This document shows positions 53,572-63,220 of a stretch of 64,000 nt of DNA, one piece after another. Position 1 is the stretch's first letter; each line of letters opens with the position of its first letter. The translations under genes were made by a program, and so were the position numbers. Origin of the DNA: Paludibacteraceae bacterium (GTDB taxonomy: Bacteria; Bacteroidota; Bacteroidia; Bacteroidales; Paludibacteraceae); NCBI GenBank assembly GCA_024401475.1, contig JAKSKZ010000001.1, forward strand, positions 124,001 through 188,000, in the 5' to 3' direction. The notes beneath the pieces are model-generated. The model searched no databases, had not been told where the DNA came from, and worked only from the letters and a program-made list of their open reading frames with translations.

Positions 53572-53579
53572 TCTGTTTT

Positions 53580-54293
53580 TCAATACACACTACTATCCGA
53601 AGAACAAACAGCTCTAATAGGATATCCGCCCTCACGGAAATCGACATCCACCTCCACCTTGTTTGCATCAAAATACAACTCATAAGCAAGGTGTGAACAA
53701 TCTTTTTCCAAAGACCTAGTCCAATAATAACCACACAAACCATTCACAAAACAATCGGAATGCAAGCGAAACCCAGATGCAGGCAAGAAAATAAACTTCG
53801 TGGAGTCTACTTTTGACGTCACCTTATAACCATCCACATCATTCACTGAAGTCCAAAACCACAAACAATGTTCTCTCAACTCATCCAAATCAACATTCGT
53901 AGGCATTCTCCATTTTCCTCCCATCCTTGTATGAGCCACATCATCTTCTAAATCGAGAGACTCCTTATTGTCATAAAAGTGGTTCAACCCTATCACATCC
54001 TTCTCTTTCTTTCGGACATATTTGGAAAAAAGCATACCGAAAAAATTCTTGGCCTTATTAGAAAATTTTAAATTTTCCAAGTCATACTTTGGCTTAGTCT
54101 CCACTTCGCCCCACGCATAATAATCACCAGATTCCTCTATCACTTTCGCTCCAACATTCTTTGTTGCCCACAAATTGCCACTTGGCAAATCCAAATCTAC
54201 ATATTCATGGCCATGGGTTCTTGAGCAAGCCGTACTTCCAATCGTCACCAAAACGACACCTAAAAATTCAACTAACAAAATCAAACTCTTCAT
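53580..54293 (-). CDS. FISUMP-type lipoprotein
   Basis: 237 aa from the ATG at 54293 (a GTG lies one codon earlier). Lipobox SIGSTAC, lipid Cys at about residue 23. The domain starts YVDLDLPSGNLWATKNVGA and continues YYAWGE, WRMPTNVDLDELREHC, FLPASGFR and YYWTRSLEKD to YPIRAVCS. This is the Fibrobacter succinogenes major paralogous (FISUMP, DUF1566-like) domain common in Bacteroidales surface lipoproteins. Function unknown; a lectin-like fold has been suggested for related domains. Single gene. Confidence 0.88.
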   Translation of the reverse strand: MKSLILLVEFLGVVLVTIGSTACSRTHGHEYVDLDLPSGNLWATKNVGAKVIEESGDYYAWGEVETKPKYDLENLKFSNKAKNFFGMLFSKYVRKKEKDVIGLNHFYDNKESLDLEDDVAHTRMGGKWRMPTNVDLDELREHCLWFWTSVNDVDGYKVTSKVDSTKFIFLPASGFRLHSDCFVNGLCGYYWTRSLEKDCSHLAYELYFDANKVEVDVDFREGGYPIRAVCSSDSSVY

Positions 54294-54296
54294 CAC

Positions 54297-54656
54297 AATT
54301 TATCTAATGATTATCATTCAAAGCAAATGATGCCTAACAAATAAAACAATACACATAGGAATTATTATAAGACAAAAGTAAAAAAACTTTTTCATCCAAA
54401 CAAATTTCAAAAAAGAGCAAAAGAAAAATCAGTTCCGATTTCTGACAAAACGATTATTTTCACAAACACCCTGCCCATCTTCCTTTAAATCGGAGAGAAC
54501 TGAATGTATTCGTTGTTATTCTTTATAACTTTCACAAAAATTTCTCTCATTTTCGCCATATTATGAAAATCTTGGCTATTCACATTTCCATTTAAATCAG
54601 CATTGCAAAACCCAGGAAAGCAACAAATTGTACTCAAAAATCAAGTCGAACACAAA
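54297..54656. other. AT-rich intergenic spacer
   Basis: No credible gene, RNA or promoter was seen in this stretch between the FISUMP gene and the GH95 terminator. Confidence 0.5.
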
Positions 54657-54691
54657 AAGCCCGCCAAGAAAAAAAATTCATTGGCGGGCTT
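54657..54691 (-). terminator. Terminator of the GH95 gene
   Basis: A perfect 11-bp stem AAGCCCGCCAA / TTGGCGGGCTT (54657-54667 and 54681-54691) with an A-rich 13-nt loop, 27 bp past the stop. Confidence 0.8.
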
Positions 54692-54718
54692 ACAAAAAAA
54701 ACAACTTTAAATACTAAC

Positions 54719-57697
54719 TCATTTTACCACGAGTTTTATCTGTTCTTGGCTGTTTTCGTTTTGCATTACAATGCAATAAACACCTGCCGGAAGTGGAGAA
54801 TAATCACCGAAACGCAAATGTTTAACACCCTTGCCCGTAAACGAAGACAAGGACTTTCCGCCAACACCATAAAGATAAACCGTATAGGTTTCATTTGACG
54901 ATGGCGTAATTAGCAAATCCACCTTGCCTTCTATATTAGACAACACTTTGATTGCCCCCGTAGAGGAGGCTTTTTCGACCACGGATGTATTGTCCACAGG
55001 CTCCAACTCCAACCAATCAATATTCATCAAGAATGCACTTTCACCTGTATAATTCAACGTCAACTTCTGAACTCCTTTGGACAATGTCACATTTGACTCT
55101 TCAATATACCAATCGTTCCAACCATTCGTCTTCTCTGGATCAACCGTGAGTTTTCCCAACTCAGTCCCCGTTGAATCAAGAACGATTATATAACTTGCTT
55201 CTTCTGCTTCCGAAGCCACATTTGCACGGAAGATGTATTTACCATCTACTGGCACATCCACGAAATATTGAGACCAATCACCATCGTTAATCCAACCCAA
55301 ATTAAGAACGCCATCCTTATCTGGCTCCACTTGAACACCCGACATCGAAATATAATCTTCTGCCTCAATCCTAGCTGGGATAACGATAGGTTCAAATGGT
55401 TGATTGATCAATTTCAAGTTAGAATCAAACACATAAACTTCACCTGCTTTTGTCTCCAAAGAGACTTGATTGCTCTTGTACTGCAAAGTCAAAGAACCAC
55501 CACATTGAGAAGTGATTGCAATATAATCCAAACTTCCGTCCTTCCAAGCCATAGAATCAACCGCGAAACCGCCACGAGCACGAAGTCCAGTCACATGTCC
55601 CTTCTGCCACTTAGAAGGCATGGCAGGCAACAACTGAATCTTTTCGTTATGACTCTGCATCAACATCTCGTTGATACCCGAAACAGCACCGAAATTACCA
55701 TCGATTTGGAATGGAGGGTGAGCATCAAACATATTGTTGTATGTTCTATCAGGAGTCAACAGCATACGAATAAGGTTATAAGCATGGTCTCCATCGTGCA
55801 AACGAGCCCACAAGTTGATCTTCCAAGCAAGAGACCAACCCGTAGCCAAATCGCCACGCTGTTTCAACGTGTTCTTAGCTGCCTCGGCCAACTCAGGAGT
55901 TTCGCCTACCGTAATTTGAGCACTTGGGAACATACCATACAAATGGGAAACATGACGGTGGTCACTTCGAGGATCATCCCAATCCTCAAACCACTCTTGC
56001 AATTGTTCATATCTACCCACTTTGTGAGGAGGCAAACGTTTCACCGCAGCCTGCATTTTCGCACGCAACTCCTCATCCACGCCCAATATTTCAGAGGCCT
56101 TGATTGTATAATTCCAAACATCACGAATAATTTGGTTATCCATGGTAGGAGCAAAACATACATTGTAGCCTCCATGTGCATTCTCCGGCGAACAACTCGG
56201 AGCCGTCACCAAATATTTATGTCCCGAAACTGGTTCCTCAACAACACTATTCAAAAAGAATTGAGCCGAGCCTTTGATCGTAGGATAGACATCCGCCAAG
56301 TACTCCTTGTCGGTCGGATTATACAAATAGTGCTCCCAAAGGTGCGTACACAACCAACCTGCACCCGTAGGCCACATACCCCAAGCACCATCTATCGGTG
56401 CCGCACGGTTCCACAAGTCTGTGTTATGATGTTCCACCCAACCTTCGTTTACCCCCCAGTGAACTTTGGCCGTCTTTTCGCCTTGTTTAACCATCGACTT
56501 CACCTTGTCAATAAGAGGGAACGCACACTCTGAAAGATTGGCCGACTCTGCCAACCAATAGTTCATCTCCAAGTTGATGTTGGTCGTATATTTACTACCC
56601 CAAACTGGATTGGTATCCTTATTCCATATACCCTGCAAATTAGCAGGTTGACCACCAGTTCGAGAACTAGAGATCAACAGATAACGTCCGTATTGGTAAT
56701 ACAACTCAACAAAATCAGGATCGTCGGTTGAATTAAAGTTTTTCACACGACTTGTCGTGATATCGCCAGCACTCTCATGAGCCTCTCCCAAATCCAGATG
56801 AACTCTGTCAAAGAGCGATTTATAATCTTTCAAGTGGTCTTCCAAAATCTGCTCGTAACTTTTGGTCATCACCTTGCTCATGATTTCTGATGCACGAAAG
56901 CCCGGATTACCCGAGACATCTTCAAATGAATTGAAGTTTGTAGCTGTAGTCAATATCAATGTTGCCGTATTGGCACCCGAGACACTCAACTTACTATTGT
57001 TCACAGAAACAGAACCTCCGTCTGTCATTACACTCAAACGATTTTGGAATTTAATGGAGTTGACAGTCACATCATAGACCAACGTGTTTCCATCGGCAGA
57101 CATATAGTTATTCCTGTGAGGAGTCGTCATAGTGGCATCGAAAGAAACCTTTCCTGCCGCACTGGCAGAGAGACGCACCACAATAACATGGTCGGGGTAA
57201 CTTGCAAAATATTCGCGAGTATATTCCACACCGTCATGGACATATTTCGTTTTGGCAATAGCCGTACTCAAATCCAATTCACGATAGTAATTGGAAGCAC
57301 CAAAATGAGAAAAGCTCAATTCCAAATTACCTACAGGCTGGAAACTTGCAGGACCATAGCCTATCATATGATCGTTGACTATGGATTCTGCTGCCGCATA
57401 ATTGCCAGAAAAGAGTGCATTTCTAGCATCTGCCAAATAATTTGCAGCGCCCGCCTTGTTGTTATCGCCTGGTCCGCCCGACCATACTGTACTCTCGTTC
57501 AGTCCTATCACATCTTTCGTAACACCGCCATAGACCAAGCCGCCCATGTAGCCATTACCAATAGGAAGGGCGTCGGTAAAACTGGTACCAGCATCGGAAC
57601 CGTACCAAAGCACCATTGGTTTGACTTCGGCATAAAGTGTGGGGCTCAACAATAGCAAAGCCCCTCCAATAAGTTTGAGTAAACGATTAATTTTCAT
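54719..57697 (-). CDS. GH95 glycoside hydrolase with CBM6-like and T9SS sorting domains
   Basis: 992 aa from MKINRLLKLIGG. Signal peptide ending TLYAEV. The GH95 part (about residues 25-725) has LWYGSDAGTSFTDALPIGNGYMGG, GGQPANLQGIWN, HHNTDLWNRAAP, TAPSCSPEN and PPFQIDGNFGAVSG; the Asn, Glu and Asp of these last motifs match the catalytic residues of GH95 alpha-L-fucosidases. Related enzymes cleave alpha-L-galactosides of plant xyloglucan. A CBM6-like domain (about 745-885; ARIEAEDYISMSG, GWINDGDWSQYFVDVP) and a type A T9SS sorting signal (about 905-992) follow. It is therefore surface or extracellular. A fucosyl/galactosyl residue on hemicellulose or host glycans is a likely target. Confidence 0.93.
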   Translation of the reverse strand: MKINRLLKLIGGALLLLSPTLYAEVKPMVLWYGSDAGTSFTDALPIGNGYMGGLVYGGVTKDVIGLNESTVWSGGPGDNNKAGAANYLADARNALFSGNYAAAESIVNDHMIGYGPASFQPVGNLELSFSHFGASNYYRELDLSTAIAKTKYVHDGVEYTREYFASYPDHVIVVRLSASAAGKVSFDATMTTPHRNNYMSADGNTLVYDVTVNSIKFQNRLSVMTDGGSVSVNNSKLSVSGANTATLILTTATNFNSFEDVSGNPGFRASEIMSKVMTKSYEQILEDHLKDYKSLFDRVHLDLGEAHESAGDITTSRVKNFNSTDDPDFVELYYQYGRYLLISSSRTGGQPANLQGIWNKDTNPVWGSKYTTNINLEMNYWLAESANLSECAFPLIDKVKSMVKQGEKTAKVHWGVNEGWVEHHNTDLWNRAAPIDGAWGMWPTGAGWLCTHLWEHYLYNPTDKEYLADVYPTIKGSAQFFLNSVVEEPVSGHKYLVTAPSCSPENAHGGYNVCFAPTMDNQIIRDVWNYTIKASEILGVDEELRAKMQAAVKRLPPHKVGRYEQLQEWFEDWDDPRSDHRHVSHLYGMFPSAQITVGETPELAEAAKNTLKQRGDLATGWSLAWKINLWARLHDGDHAYNLIRMLLTPDRTYNNMFDAHPPFQIDGNFGAVSGINEMLMQSHNEKIQLLPAMPSKWQKGHVTGLRARGGFAVDSMAWKDGSLDYIAITSQCGGSLTLQYKSNQVSLETKAGEVYVFDSNLKLINQPFEPIVIPARIEAEDYISMSGVQVEPDKDGVLNLGWINDGDWSQYFVDVPVDGKYIFRANVASEAEEASYIIVLDSTGTELGKLTVDPEKTNGWNDWYIEESNVTLSKGVQKLTLNYTGESAFLMNIDWLELEPVDNTSVVEKASSTGAIKVLSNIEGKVDLLITPSSNETYTVYLYGVGGKSLSSFTGKGVKHLRFGDYSPLPAGVYCIVMQNENSQEQIKLVVK

Positions 57698-58111
57698 ATT
57701 CCACATATTTTGGGAGAGCATTACAGCCCTAATAAATTATCCTAAATATGAGACCAATGGAAAGAACGTGATTTTCATTATGGTATATATATGCATAAAG
57801 AAGTTCATGAGGCACCCTCAAAACAATCTTCACACCACATTCCTAACGATTTCTTAATTCTGCGTTTTAGTCATTCATCTACCTATGCAAGACGTAATCC
57901 ATGCTAAAAAAGCACAAACCATCATGTCGTGGGCAAAATCTGGATTATTCCGTTTGGTCTAAAGTGTTTTACATGTCCAACCCGCAACTAATGCGGTAAT
58001 CAATTCATTCGGTTAGGCAAAAATAACATTATTTTTTTAAAAACAACGTGATAGGCAAAAAATGACCAATAAAATCTTTAGTTTTTCTTGAAGCAAAATA
58101 GTGTTTTTTTC
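57698..58111. other. Intergenic spacer without recognised gene
   Basis: Apart from short ORFs of unlikely composition I see nothing. Divergent promoters for the GH95 and beta-helix genes must lie here; only the latter's -7 box is clear. Confidence 0.5.
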
Positions 58112-58119
58112 TATCTTTG
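58112..58119 (+). promoter_or_regulatory. -7 promoter box of the beta-helix gene
   Basis: TATCTTTG, perfect match to TAnnTTTG. With the ATG at 58245 it leaves a leader of about 120 nt. Confidence 0.65.
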
Positions 58120-58244
58120 CCATGAGAATGGCACATTGAAGTGCATAAATCATAAAACACTAAACATAGCCAAGGAAGATGTTACTTTATTCTCGAAAAA
58201 GCCAGAAAAAGCGACACAATTTAACTCTAAAATATTTACAGTCA

Positions 58245-59753
58245 ATGAAAAAGTTGTTCACTTTCGTTTTTGCAGCGATGATGCTAATTCCTGCAGAAGC
58301 ACAATTTACGAAGGAACTAAAAAAAGCAGCCAACAAAGCGGCTACTCCTTCCAACGTCAATTCAATCAAGAACAAAGTTTCAAACAGCAGTTCTAACTCA
58401 AGTTCAAGTTCTTCTTCATCATCATCTTCTTCAAAATCAAAATCATCTGAAGTTAAGAAATGTGACAAGATTTACTATGTAAGCACTAATGGTAGTGGCC
58501 GTGCAGATGGTCTATCGGCATCAACTCCACAAAAGGAGATTCAAAAGGTGCTTAACCTCATCTACGACAACAAGGAAGATGGAGCAACTATTCGCGTAGC
58601 AGAGGGCAACTACTTGGGCTACATGGATCAAGGTTACATCGAAATCAAGAACTGGATTACAATCGAGGGTGGATGGAACAGCAACTTCACAGAACGCGAT
58701 CCATTGAAGTATCAAACAAAGATTGAACCAACCAAAGAGCAACAAGGTCACAATTCAAACAAGGGTGTCATCACATTGAGCAACCTTGACAACACGGATT
58801 ACAATCCAGTTGGAACGGTTACCATCGATGGTTTCATGCTTAATCTTGGATACGAGACAAACTACAAGCCAAACGACCCAAGCGATCCTAAGAATGGTTG
58901 TCCATCAAAAGAATTCGAGACTGGCCGTATGATTGATGACGTGGCTAACCAGCCTCAACACCAAATCATCCACTCCGAATCAGCAATTGCTGGAAACGTA
59001 GTAATTGCCAACTGTCTTATCGCCAACAGCCCTTATTTCGGCATTCAATTCGCATCTCGTTGCGGAGAGGTTGAAATCTATAACTGCGTCATCATCTCCA
59101 ACCGTATGGGAGGTGTAAGAATCGAAGGTTGGGACAAGGAAGGTTATCGCTCTCACATCAACTTCCACCACAACACAGTTTGCTTCGCTTGGTGTCGCGA
59201 CAAGGTGATGGAAGACATGGGTTACGGTTATGAATTCATGACAAAGATAAACGCTGACGTTCACCACAACATCTTCGCTTGCAACAACTATGCAGCACTT
59301 GCTCGTACTCATATCCTTTCTGGTCCAGACAAGGTTATCGAAGAGAAGAGAGTCACTAACCTTTATGACAACTGCTTCTTCATGAATGCAGCTGACCTTC
59401 AATTGCCAAGCGCAGGTGGTGGCAAATGGTTGAACGTGCCTTGCAGCAAGTTTGAGGATGTAGATGAAAAGGTTCTTCCTAAGGTTGATGGTAACAAAGA
59501 ACTTCAACAAGGCGACGCTTTCGTAAACGCACTTGACCAAGCTTATCTTAAGGGATATGCTACTTTGAAGACGGTTTCTTCATCTTCTTTCGATGCAAAC
59601 TCTGCAGCTAACCAATACAGACAAGCAAACGGATTAAACATGCAAGGAACTGAGACTATCCGCGTATCAATGTACGGTAACCGCTACAAATACAACGAAG
59701 CTCTCAAACTATTTGGTGCAAAGAGCGGTTATGGTGCTCAAAAGTTGAAATAA
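58245..59753 (+). CDS. Secreted right-handed parallel beta-helix protein
   Basis: 502 aa from MKKLFTFVFAAMMLIPAEAQ, a signal peptide (the frame is open 22 codons further upstream). A serine-rich linker (about residues 45-70) precedes a domain with DKIYYVSTNGSGRADGLSASTPQKEIQKVL, the DUF1565 start of beta-helix polysaccharide-binding or lyase proteins, then WITIEGGWNSNF and helical turns with NCLIANSPYFGIQF, YNCVIISNRMGGVRI, HHNTVCF and HHNIFACNNYAAL (pectate-lyase-like/NosD repeats). Catalytic activity is unproven. Strong codon bias suggests abundant expression. Its promoter and terminator are its own. Confidence 0.82.
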   Translation: MKKLFTFVFAAMMLIPAEAQFTKELKKAANKAATPSNVNSIKNKVSNSSSNSSSSSSSSSSSSKSKSSEVKKCDKIYYVSTNGSGRADGLSASTPQKEIQKVLNLIYDNKEDGATIRVAEGNYLGYMDQGYIEIKNWITIEGGWNSNFTERDPLKYQTKIEPTKEQQGHNSNKGVITLSNLDNTDYNPVGTVTIDGFMLNLGYETNYKPNDPSDPKNGCPSKEFETGRMIDDVANQPQHQIIHSESAIAGNVVIANCLIANSPYFGIQFASRCGEVEIYNCVIISNRMGGVRIEGWDKEGYRSHINFHHNTVCFAWCRDKVMEDMGYGYEFMTKINADVHHNIFACNNYAALARTHILSGPDKVIEEKRVTNLYDNCFFMNAADLQLPSAGGGKWLNVPCSKFEDVDEKVLPKVDGNKELQQGDAFVNALDQAYLKGYATLKTVSSSSFDANSAANQYRQANGLNMQGTETIRVSMYGNRYKYNEALKLFGAKSGYGAQKLK

Positions 59754-59789
59754 CTCACGAAAGTATAAATAAGGATTTCCCTTAAACCG

Positions 59790-59828
59790 AGAAGGGGGTG
59801 CGTCAATGACACATCCCCTTCTTCCTAT
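59790..59828. terminator. Terminator between convergent genes
   Basis: The outer stem AGAAGGGG / CCCCTTCT (59790-59797 and 59815-59822) with inner TG.GT / AC.CA is followed by TCCTATTTTT. It serves the beta-helix gene and possibly the DUF3108 gene. Confidence 0.75.
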
Positions 59829-59895
59829 TTTTATGATTATTGATTGTATACACCCAACCAATGTTCCACAACGAATTGGAGAGTTATCTATTCTA

Positions 59896-60654
59896 TCACT
59901 CCAAATAAACCTTAACGGCCCCGATCCTTATTTTAGACTCTACCATTATAGGTATCTGACGAACATCATTGGTTATCCAAACATAAACGGGAGATCCAGC
60001 TTCAAACATCGTACCTTTCACCACCGTAGCCGTACATTTCAGACAATCATACTCTTTGTTCGTGCGTGTCTTAATTCGTTCCTCACCTAAAACAGCACCA
60101 TAGATTGTATAGACGGAATCATTGAACATCACATTGAATGGTATCCTACTCTTATCTGGATAATCGCGCACATTCATAGAACGAGCCACATAGACAGCAT
60201 TTATGATATCCCAAGAACAAGCAGGATGTTGCAAAACTTTGGTTTGAGGATTAGGATTGCTTTTTGTTGAATACGTTTTGTAGATAACATCCCCATCATA
60301 TTTATAATAATCCTTTGTTTCCAAGCCATTCTCACTTGTAGAGGCAGACATATAAAGAGGAACGAAATCTTTAGTTACAGAAGCCGTATGACGAGAATGC
60401 AAAGAGTAGAGCCACTCCCACTTTGGAAGATTGTCGGCCACAATCGTAAACTTGTAATTGCCGTCCTCCTCTCCCACCGAGAATTTTGCCACACCCGCCT
60501 TCACCCAGACAAAACCCCAATTATAATAAGCCGCATAATTCAAGACCTCGCCAACTTCAAAAGCCTGTGTTTTCTCTACACATTGAGCCTTTAATCGGCC
60601 AGGGAAAGAAACGAATGCAATAATAAATAACAGTCGAGTGAGAAAACTAACCAT
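59896..60654 (-). CDS. DUF3108 periplasmic protein
   Basis: 252 aa. Signal peptide ending GRLKAQ. Beta-rich DUF3108 domain: FEVGEVLNYAAYYNWGFVWVKAGVAKFSV, HPACSWDIINAVYVAR and VYVWITNDVRQIPIMVESKIRIGAVKVYL, the last being the conserved C-terminal strand. The fold belongs to a family of unknown function found with envelope genes. It starts 1 bp after the GT2 gene stops and is the last gene of the engB-acyltransferase-GT2 run. Confidence 0.85.
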   Translation of the reverse strand: MVSFLTRLLFIIAFVSFPGRLKAQCVEKTQAFEVGEVLNYAAYYNWGFVWVKAGVAKFSVGEEDGNYKFTIVADNLPKWEWLYSLHSRHTASVTKDFVPLYMSASTSENGLETKDYYKYDGDVIYKTYSTKSNPNPQTKVLQHPACSWDIINAVYVARSMNVRDYPDKSRIPFNVMFNDSVYTIYGAVLGEERIKTRTNKEYDCLKCTATVVKGTMFEAGSPVYVWITNDVRQIPIMVESKIRIGAVKVYLE

Positions 60655-60655
60655 C

Positions 60656-61678
60656 TCATATCCATTTTAAAGAAGCAAAACTCCTTATTTTCCGAAGGTA
60701 AAAGTCAAAAATGATGCTCTTTCCATAAATCTCCTTTATCTCCGGACTCTTCATTTGAGAGACATTCTCATTTCTCTTTGTTGCGAATTGTCTTTTCATC
60801 TTAGCATAGTCTGAACGAGCCTTGAATACCGCCTTAAAGTTGCCAATTTCACCCTTCAACAAGAAGACAAATGCCGATAGATAATCTAGAAAATAACGAG
60901 CAAAAAGCATTTTTTTCAACTGCGAGGGTTGCGCATTTTTATAAATCATCAACAAGTTGTTGCGATAATTCAAGTAAGTCTTCCTTGGATTGGTTGCATT
61001 CAACGTCCCTCCTCCGACATGATAGACCACGCTTTGTGGCACACAAACTATACGATAACCACGATTACGCATACGCCAACACAAATCGATTTCCTCCATG
61101 TGAGCGAAGAAATCCGCATCCAAGCCACCACACGCACGATAGACTTTCGAACGAACAAAAAATGCCGCACCCGTCGCCCAAAAAAGATCCTTTTCCGTAT
61201 CGTATTGACCCTTGTCCTCTTCCACAACCGAAAGAATGCGTCCACGACAGAAAGGATAACCATACTTGTCCATAAAACCGCCGGAAGCCCCCGCATGCTC
61301 AAAATGTTCTTTTGCATAATAGGCTCGTATTTTAGGTTGACAAGCCGCCACATCAGGATGTTCATCCATGTATGAAACAACTGAATCAATCCAATGCTCG
61401 GTCACTTCAACATCTGAATTGAGAAGGACAAAATAGTCAGCCTCGACTTGTGCCAAAGATCGATTATACCCTTCTGCAAATCCATAGTTTTTGTCCAAAA
61501 CGATCTGACGGACACCAGGATAGGACTCTGAAAGGAAAGCCAAAGAATCATCCGTAGAAGCATTATCGGCCACAATAACCTCTACGCCCTCCTGCTGCGA
61601 AAAACGACAAACGGAAGGCAGAAATTTTTCCAACATCTGCCGCCCGTTCCAATTCAATATTACGACTGCAACTTTCAT
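60656..61678 (-). CDS. Family 2 glycosyltransferase
   Basis: 340 aa. GT-A fold: VVILNWNGRQMLEKFLPSV, VIVADNASTDDSLAFL, YGFAEGYNRSL, LLNSDVEV (nucleotide/metal motif), TGAAFFVRSKVYRACGGLDADFFAHMEEIDLCWR and a C-terminal helical, membrane-associated tail (MLFARYFLDYLSAFVFLL). The set resembles rhamnosyl-type GT2 proteins of surface polysaccharide synthesis. It overlaps the acyltransferase gene by 4 bp, suggesting a role at the lipid/glycan interface of the envelope. Confidence 0.92.
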   Translation of the reverse strand: MKVAVVILNWNGRQMLEKFLPSVCRFSQQEGVEVIVADNASTDDSLAFLSESYPGVRQIVLDKNYGFAEGYNRSLAQVEADYFVLLNSDVEVTEHWIDSVVSYMDEHPDVAACQPKIRAYYAKEHFEHAGASGGFMDKYGYPFCRGRILSVVEEDKGQYDTEKDLFWATGAAFFVRSKVYRACGGLDADFFAHMEEIDLCWRMRNRGYRIVCVPQSVVYHVGGGTLNATNPRKTYLNYRNNLLMIYKNAQPSQLKKMLFARYFLDYLSAFVFLLKGEIGNFKAVFKARSDYAKMKRQFATKRNENVSQMKSPEIKEIYGKSIIFDFYLRKIRSFASLKWI

Positions 61679-62553
61679 TGCACATTCTCTCTTTTATGTT
61701 TCCAACGCTTGTGAGACCAAAGCCAACAAGCAGGATCACGACGAAGCGTCTGTTCAAACAGTGCAACGTATTGATCCGTTATCTCATTTTCCTTTATATT
61801 GCTTGCATCCTCTGTCAAGAGAATCAAATCACAATTATAGTAGCCTCGTTTAATTTTGCGAACATCAAAATAGATAACCGCATAACCATTCTTTTGGGCA
61901 ATTCGCTCAGGTCCATTCAAGAATGGCGTGTCTTGATTCAAAAAAGTAGCCCAATAATGCAAATTGTTTTTCGATGGAGTCTGGTCTGCAATAAAGCCCA
62001 AAGCAAAATTCTTCTTCTCTCGTTTAAAGTTAACAACAGCCCTCAATGCATCGTTTTTGGGAATATTGAAAGTTCCGAAACGACTACGCAACTTCAAGAA
62101 GAAACCATCAAAGTACTTATTTTTCAAAGGTCTGTAAAGTTCGCCTGCAACGAACCCTTTAGCATCAATAAAAATGGAAGGTATCCACTCCCAGTTGCCA
62201 TAGTGCCCCAACAACACCACTGCACTATTATGCTGGCAAATGTCATACATCACCTCTGGATTAGAGAAATGCATACGTTTCTTTATCTCCTCGTTCGAGA
62301 TGTGCATCAATTTTACAGTTTCAAAGAAGAGGTCGGAAAAATGCAAATAATATTGCTTTTCTATACGAACAATCTCCTCCAAACTCTTCTCTGGGAAAGA
62401 GTTGACCAAATTCGTACGGACCACCTTTCTTCTATATCTAACAACATAATAGACAAGAAGATAAATAACGTCTGAAACCAAATACATAACTCGCAAAGGC
62501 AACCAAGACAGCAGCCATAATAGCGAATATGTGATATAATAAAGGACTGCCAT
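61675..62553 (-). CDS. Lipid A biosynthesis acyltransferase (LpxL/HtrB family)
   Basis: 292 aa. An N-terminal membrane anchor (YYITYSLLWLLSWLPLRVMYLV) and the catalytic HX4E of the family: His117-Y-G-N-W-Glu122 in LLGHYGNWEW. Also GFIADQTPSKNN and YVALFEQTLRRDPACWLWSHKRWKHK, typical of late lipid A acyltransferases. It transfers a secondary acyl chain to lipid A on the inner leaflet. It follows engB by 7 bp and overlaps the next gene by 4 bp. Confidence 0.94.
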   Translation of the reverse strand: MAVLYYITYSLLWLLSWLPLRVMYLVSDVIYLLVYYVVRYRRKVVRTNLVNSFPEKSLEEIVRIEKQYYLHFSDLFFETVKLMHISNEEIKKRMHFSNPEVMYDICQHNSAVVLLGHYGNWEWIPSIFIDAKGFVAGELYRPLKNKYFDGFFLKLRSRFGTFNIPKNDALRAVVNFKREKKNFALGFIADQTPSKNNLHYWATFLNQDTPFLNGPERIAQKNGYAVIYFDVRKIKRGYYNCDLILLTEDASNIKENEITDQYVALFEQTLRRDPACWLWSHKRWKHKRENVQ

Positions 62554-62560
62554 AACTCAA

Positions 62561-63175
62561 TTATTCATCACCTTTAGCAGAGACGCTCTCATTGATAGAC
62601 TCGATATAGTTGAGTATGTCTTCGCGCCCCATTTTTGTCTCAGCAGAAGAGATAAAAATCGGTGGCAGCTCCTCCCATTGCTCAAACAACTTTTCGCGAT
62701 AAGCGGTGACATTGGCATGCAACTTAGCATTCGACAACTTATCTGCCTTCGTGAAGATGATTGAGAAAGGTACACCGTTCACACCCAAGAACTCAAAAAA
62801 CTCCAAATCAATGGCTTGAGGTTCAAGGCGAGCATCCACCAACACAAAAAGGTTCGTAAGAGAGTCGCGATTCATCACATACCCCTTGATGATCTTATCC
62901 AACTTAACCAAGTCCGACTTGCTCACCTTAGCATAGCCATAACCTGGCAAATCGACCAAAAACCAATTTTTGTTGATCAAAAAGTGGTTGATGAGCAAAG
63001 TCTTTCCTGGCTTTGAAGATGTCTTAGCCAAGTCTTTCCTTTCTGTCAACATATTGATGAGGGAAGATTTTCCCACATTCGATCTACCGATAAACGCATA
63101 TTCTGGCAAATTATGTTTCGGACACTTATATACTTCCGAATTACTAATTATAAATTCTGCTGATTTAATATCCAT
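62561..63175 (-). CDS. engB: Ribosome biogenesis GTP-binding protein EngB/YsxC/YihA
   Basis: 204 aa GTPase of the TrmE-Era-EngA-EngB group, involved in 50S subunit assembly. G1 [17 protein letters not shown]2 [14 protein letters not shown]3 [14 protein letters not shown]4 [12 protein letters not shown]5 [11 protein letters not shown]. It is the first gene of the run leading into lipid A acyltransferase; the spacing to holA upstream is 45 bp. Confidence 0.97.
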   Translation of the reverse strand: MDIKSAEFIISNSEVYKCPKHNLPEYAFIGRSNVGKSSLINMLTERKDLAKTSSKPGKTLLINHFLINKNWFLVDLPGYGYAKVSKSDLVKLDKIIKGYVMNRDSLTNLFVLVDARLEPQAIDLEFFEFLGVNGVPFSIIFTKADKLSNAKLHANVTAYREKLFEQWEELPPIFISSAETKMGREDILNYIESINESVSAKGDE

Positions 63176-63220
63176 ATTTATAAAGTTTCAAGAAGAAAGA
63201 GACACAAACGTTCTTTCCTT

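Noticed and set aside
57639..57857. 72-codon ORF opposite the GH95 start
   Set aside because: Overlaps the signal peptide of the real gene and has no promoter or protein-like pattern.
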